DNA from: an uncultured Bacteroidota bacterium
GTDB lineage: Bacteria; Bacteroidota; Bacteroidia; 2-12-FULL-35-15
Direction: 5' to 3'
NCBI GenBank assembly: GCA_903881065.1
Contig: CAIRRW010000452.1
Coordinates: 1 to 8,152, forward strand
DNA length: 8,152 bases
The position numbers were made by a program, and so were the translations under genes. Position 1 is the first letter of the stretch. The number at the start of each line of letters is the position of its first letter. The notes beneath the pieces were generated by a model that did not search any database, was not told the DNA's origin, and saw nothing but the letters and a program-made list of their open reading frames with translations. Positions 5,998 to 8,152 of the stretch are shown in pieces.

Positions 5998-8132
5998 TTC
6001 TTTGATTGTTTGTCGTTAATTAAATGATACACTTTTAAGTCTCTGCCTAATTTTTGTAAGTAAGAAATCAATGCAATAATTTCTCTATCGCTAACTGTTT
6101 CTATCTTATCTGTTTTCAAATTATCTGCTATATTCTGTGCCTGAACCATCAAATCATGGTTTGCAATTTTATCGTATCCTTCAGGATAAGGTACACCAAG
6201 TTTCATCATTGCTCTTATTTTAGCAGGTGTGCTCGCAGTATCAATTTCTTTATCCAACAAGAATGGGAAAGTAGGCATAATAGAACCTGGTGACATTGTT
6301 GTAGGATCCATCATGTGATTATAATGCCATGAATTGGGATATTTTCCGCCAACACGAGCCAAATCCGGTCCGTTACGTTTACTACCCCATTGAAATGGAT
6401 GGTCATAAACAAATTCTCCAGCTTTTGAATACTCTCCATATCGTTCTGTTTCAAAACGTAAAGGACGTACCATCTGAGAGTGACATACATAACAACCTTC
6501 TCTAATATAAATATCTCTTCCTTGTAATTCAAGTGGTGAATAAGGTTTAACACTAGAAATTGTTGGAATATTTGATTTTATTAAGAAAGTTGGAACCATT
6601 TCTATCATTCCTCCGATTAAAATGACAACTAATGATAATATCATAAATTGAATAGGCTTGCGTTCAATTACTCTATGCCAATGCTCTTTACCATGAGTAA
6701 CAAATACTTTTTCCAATGCAGGAGCTTCGGCATCTTCATTTGCAAGTAAAGTACCAGATTTTACAGTTTTTATTAAATTGACAGCCATCATAACGAATCC
6801 CGTAATATACATTGCTCCACCCATTGAACGCATAATATACATTGGACGCAATTGTGTAACTGTTTCAAGGAAATTTGGATATCTTAAGAAGCCCGCAGCA
6901 GTGAATTCCTGCCACATTAAGTACTGGGTGAAACCAGCCCAATACATTGGAACTACATAAAATAAGATACCCAATGAACCTAACCAAAAATGCCAATTGG
7001 CAAGTTTGTTAGACCATAATTCAGTTTGGAAAATTTTAGGTACTAACCAATACAAAACACCAAATGTTAAGAAACCATTCCAACCTAAAGCTCCAACGTG
7101 AACGTGAGCAATTACCCAATCTGTAAAGTGAGCAATTGAATTTACTTTTTTAATTGCAAGCATTGGTCCTTCAAAAGTAGCCATACCGTAAGCTGTAACA
7201 GCAACTACCATAAATTTCAACACAACCGATTCACGTACTTTGTCCCAAGCACCGCGAAGAGTTAATAATCCGTTTATCATACCTCCCCAAGATGGAGCAA
7301 TTAACATAACAGAGAATACAACTCCTAGAGATTGTGCCCAATCAGGTAAAGCAGTATATAATAAGTGGTGAGGTCCTGCCCAGATATACAGGAATATCAA
7401 TGCCCAGAAATGGATAATTGATAATCGGTAGGAGTAAACCGGACGCCCTGAAACTTTTGGAATAAAATAATACATGATTCCAAGGTAAGGAGTTGTCAAG
7501 AAAAATGCAACTGCGTTATGACCATACCACCACTGAACCAGCGCATCCTGAACACCTGCATACATTGAATAACTTTTCAAGATAGAAACAGGCATCTCCA
7601 TAGAGTTTACAATATGTAATACCGCAACAGTTACTATTGTTGCAATATAAAACCAGATTGCTACATATAAATGACGCTCTCTTCTTTTGATAATAGTTCC
7701 GAAAAAGTTCCAAGCAAATACTACCCAGATAAGAGTAATAGCAATATCAATTGGCCATTCCAACTCAGCATATTCCTTACCTGTAGTAATACCGAAAGGC
7801 AAAGTTAATGCAGCTGAAACAATAATTAATTGCCATCCCCAAAAGTGAATAGCACTCAATTTATCACTAAACATACGCGCTTTACATAAGCGTTGTAACG
7901 AATAGTAAACTCCCATGAAAAGACCATTACCAACAAATGCAAAAATAACAGCATTGGTATGTAATGGTCGTAAACGCCCGAAAGCTGTCATCGGAAATAT
8001 GTTAAGCGTAGGGAAAATAAGTTCAAGAGAAACCCATAATCCTACTAACATTCCTACTAGCCCCCAAAGTATGGTAGCAAAAGCAAATTGTTTTACAATT
8101 TTGTTGTCGTACTGAAATTTTTCTATTTCCAT
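5994..8132 (-). CDS. ccoNO: cbb3-type cytochrome c oxidase, fused subunits I and II (CcoN-CcoO)
   Basis: Catalytic core of a cbb3 haem-copper oxidase in the inner membrane; reduces O2 to water with electrons from c-type cytochromes. Residues 1 to about 455 are CcoN with roughly 12 membrane helices. Visible ligands are H58 and H345 for low-spin haem b, H343 for haem b3, and H205, H255 and H256 for CuB. Y249 sits where the cross-linked tyrosine of cbb3 enzymes is expected (F-L-Y-I-W-A-G-P-H-H). A conserved K-E-Y-A-E-L-E-W-P loop lies at 119-127. After a linker (about 456-490) comes CcoO: one membrane anchor (about 493-515), a haem c site C547-Y-V-C550-H551 and a probable axial Met at M619 (G-S-I-M-P). 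Normally these are two proteins of about 475 and 200 aa; here one frame runs through without a stop. This fusion is known in Bacteroidota. The ATG start gives the usual short cytoplasmic N-terminus. The stop overlaps the next start (ATGA). Confidence 0.97.
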   Translation of the reverse strand: MEIEKFQYDNKIVKQFAFATILWGLVGMLVGLWVSLELIFPTLNIFPMTAFGRLRPLHTNAVIFAFVGNGLFMGVYYSLQRLCKARMFSDKLSAIHFWGWQLIIVSAALTLPFGITTGKEYAELEWPIDIAITLIWVVFAWNFFGTIIKRRERHLYVAIWFYIATIVTVAVLHIVNSMEMPVSILKSYSMYAGVQDALVQWWYGHNAVAFFLTTPYLGIMYYFIPKVSGRPVYSYRLSIIHFWALIFLYIWAGPHHLLYTALPDWAQSLGVVFSVMLIAPSWGGMINGLLTLRGAWDKVRESVVLKFMVVAVTAYGMATFEGPMLAIKKVNSIAHFTDWVIAHVHVGALGWNGFLTFGVLYWLVPKIFQTELWSNKLANWHFWLGSLGILFYVVPMYWAGFTQYLMWQEFTAAGFLRYPNFLETVTQLRPMYIMRSMGGAMYITGFVMMAVNLIKTVKSGTLLANEDAEAPALEKVFVTHGKEHWHRVIERKPIQFMILSLVVILIGGMIEMVPTFLIKSNIPTISSVKPYSPLELQGRDIYIREGCYVCHSQMVRPLRFETERYGEYSKAGEFVYDHPFQWGSKRNGPDLARVGGKYPNSWHYNHMMDPTTMSPGSIMPTFPFLLDKEIDTASTPAKIRAMMKLGVPYPEGYDKIANHDLMVQAQNIADNLKTDKIETVSDREIIALISYLQKLGRDLKVYHLINDKQSKK

Positions 8133-8152
8133 ATTACTGTTTGTTTTGTTAG
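8133..8152 (-). other. 20-base leader before ccoNO at the window edge
   Basis: These bases directly precede the ccoNO ATG. They are A-rich, have no Shine-Dalgarno sequence, and hold TAA triplets at 8151-8149 and 8136-8134. Either could be the stop of an upstream gene such as ccoS, but no upstream frame can be judged from 20 bases. The operon promoter is not identifiable here. Confidence 0.4.

Noticed and set aside
6311..6553. Minus-strand 80-codon frame overlapping the CcoO part of ccoNO in another frame
   Set aside because: It lies wholly inside the haem c region of the fused oxidase gene and has no recognisable features. The same applies to the small minus-strand frames at 7516-7713 and 4176-4364.
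1..8152. Mobile element, CRISPR, tRNA/rRNA or defence system
   Set aside because: No transposase, integrase, spaced repeats, tRNA-like folds or defence-type domains were seen on either strand; nearly all bases are accounted for by the eight genes.

Overview
This window reads as an AT-rich chromosomal segment of a Bacteroidota (Bacteroidetes/Cytophaga-Flavobacteria group) bacterium. Three observations support that. CcoN and CcoO of the cbb3 oxidase are fused into one 712-aa protein. The cco gene order and the long multi-membrane, single-haem CcoP match what I know of this phylum. None of the eight start codons has a convincing Shine-Dalgarno sequence; A/T-rich leaders stand in its place.

All eight genes lie on the minus strand, so transcription runs from high to low coordinates. 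They form one tight array: ccoNO (8132-5994), ccoQ-like (5997-5815), ccoP (5804-4566), ccoG (4563-3154), ccoH (3140-2694), a SafE/DsbD-like membrane protein (2683-1973), queD (1967-1524) and hemN (1491-130). Successive junctions are a 4-base ATGA overlap, then gaps of 10, 2, 13, 10, 5 and 32 bases. A strong intrinsic terminator (94-125) sits immediately after the hemN stop. Positions 1-93 are short AT-rich intergenic sequence. The window opens (at its high-coordinate end) just 20 bases before ccoNO, so the operon's promoter and any ccoS or ccoI gene are out of view.

The genes fit one task: building and supplying a high-affinity cbb3-type cytochrome c oxidase for microaerobic respiration. CcoNO, CcoP and the CcoQ-like peptide are the enzyme. 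CcoG is a membrane iron-sulfur protein implicated in copper reduction, and CcoH is an assembly factor. The SafE-like protein, with a Cys/His tail, may handle a metal or reductant. HemN makes haem precursor without oxygen, and the oxidase needs several haems. QueD (queuosine or related pterin chemistry) is the one member with no obvious link to the oxidase.

I see no mobile element, CRISPR, tRNA or rRNA, and no evidence for a wholly new system. The points worth a second look are the SafE-like protein's CHKCCHK tail, the unusual architecture of CcoP (including two GC-rich hairpins in its Ala-rich linker and a DSTK repeat tail), and queD lodged between oxidase-assembly and haem genes.
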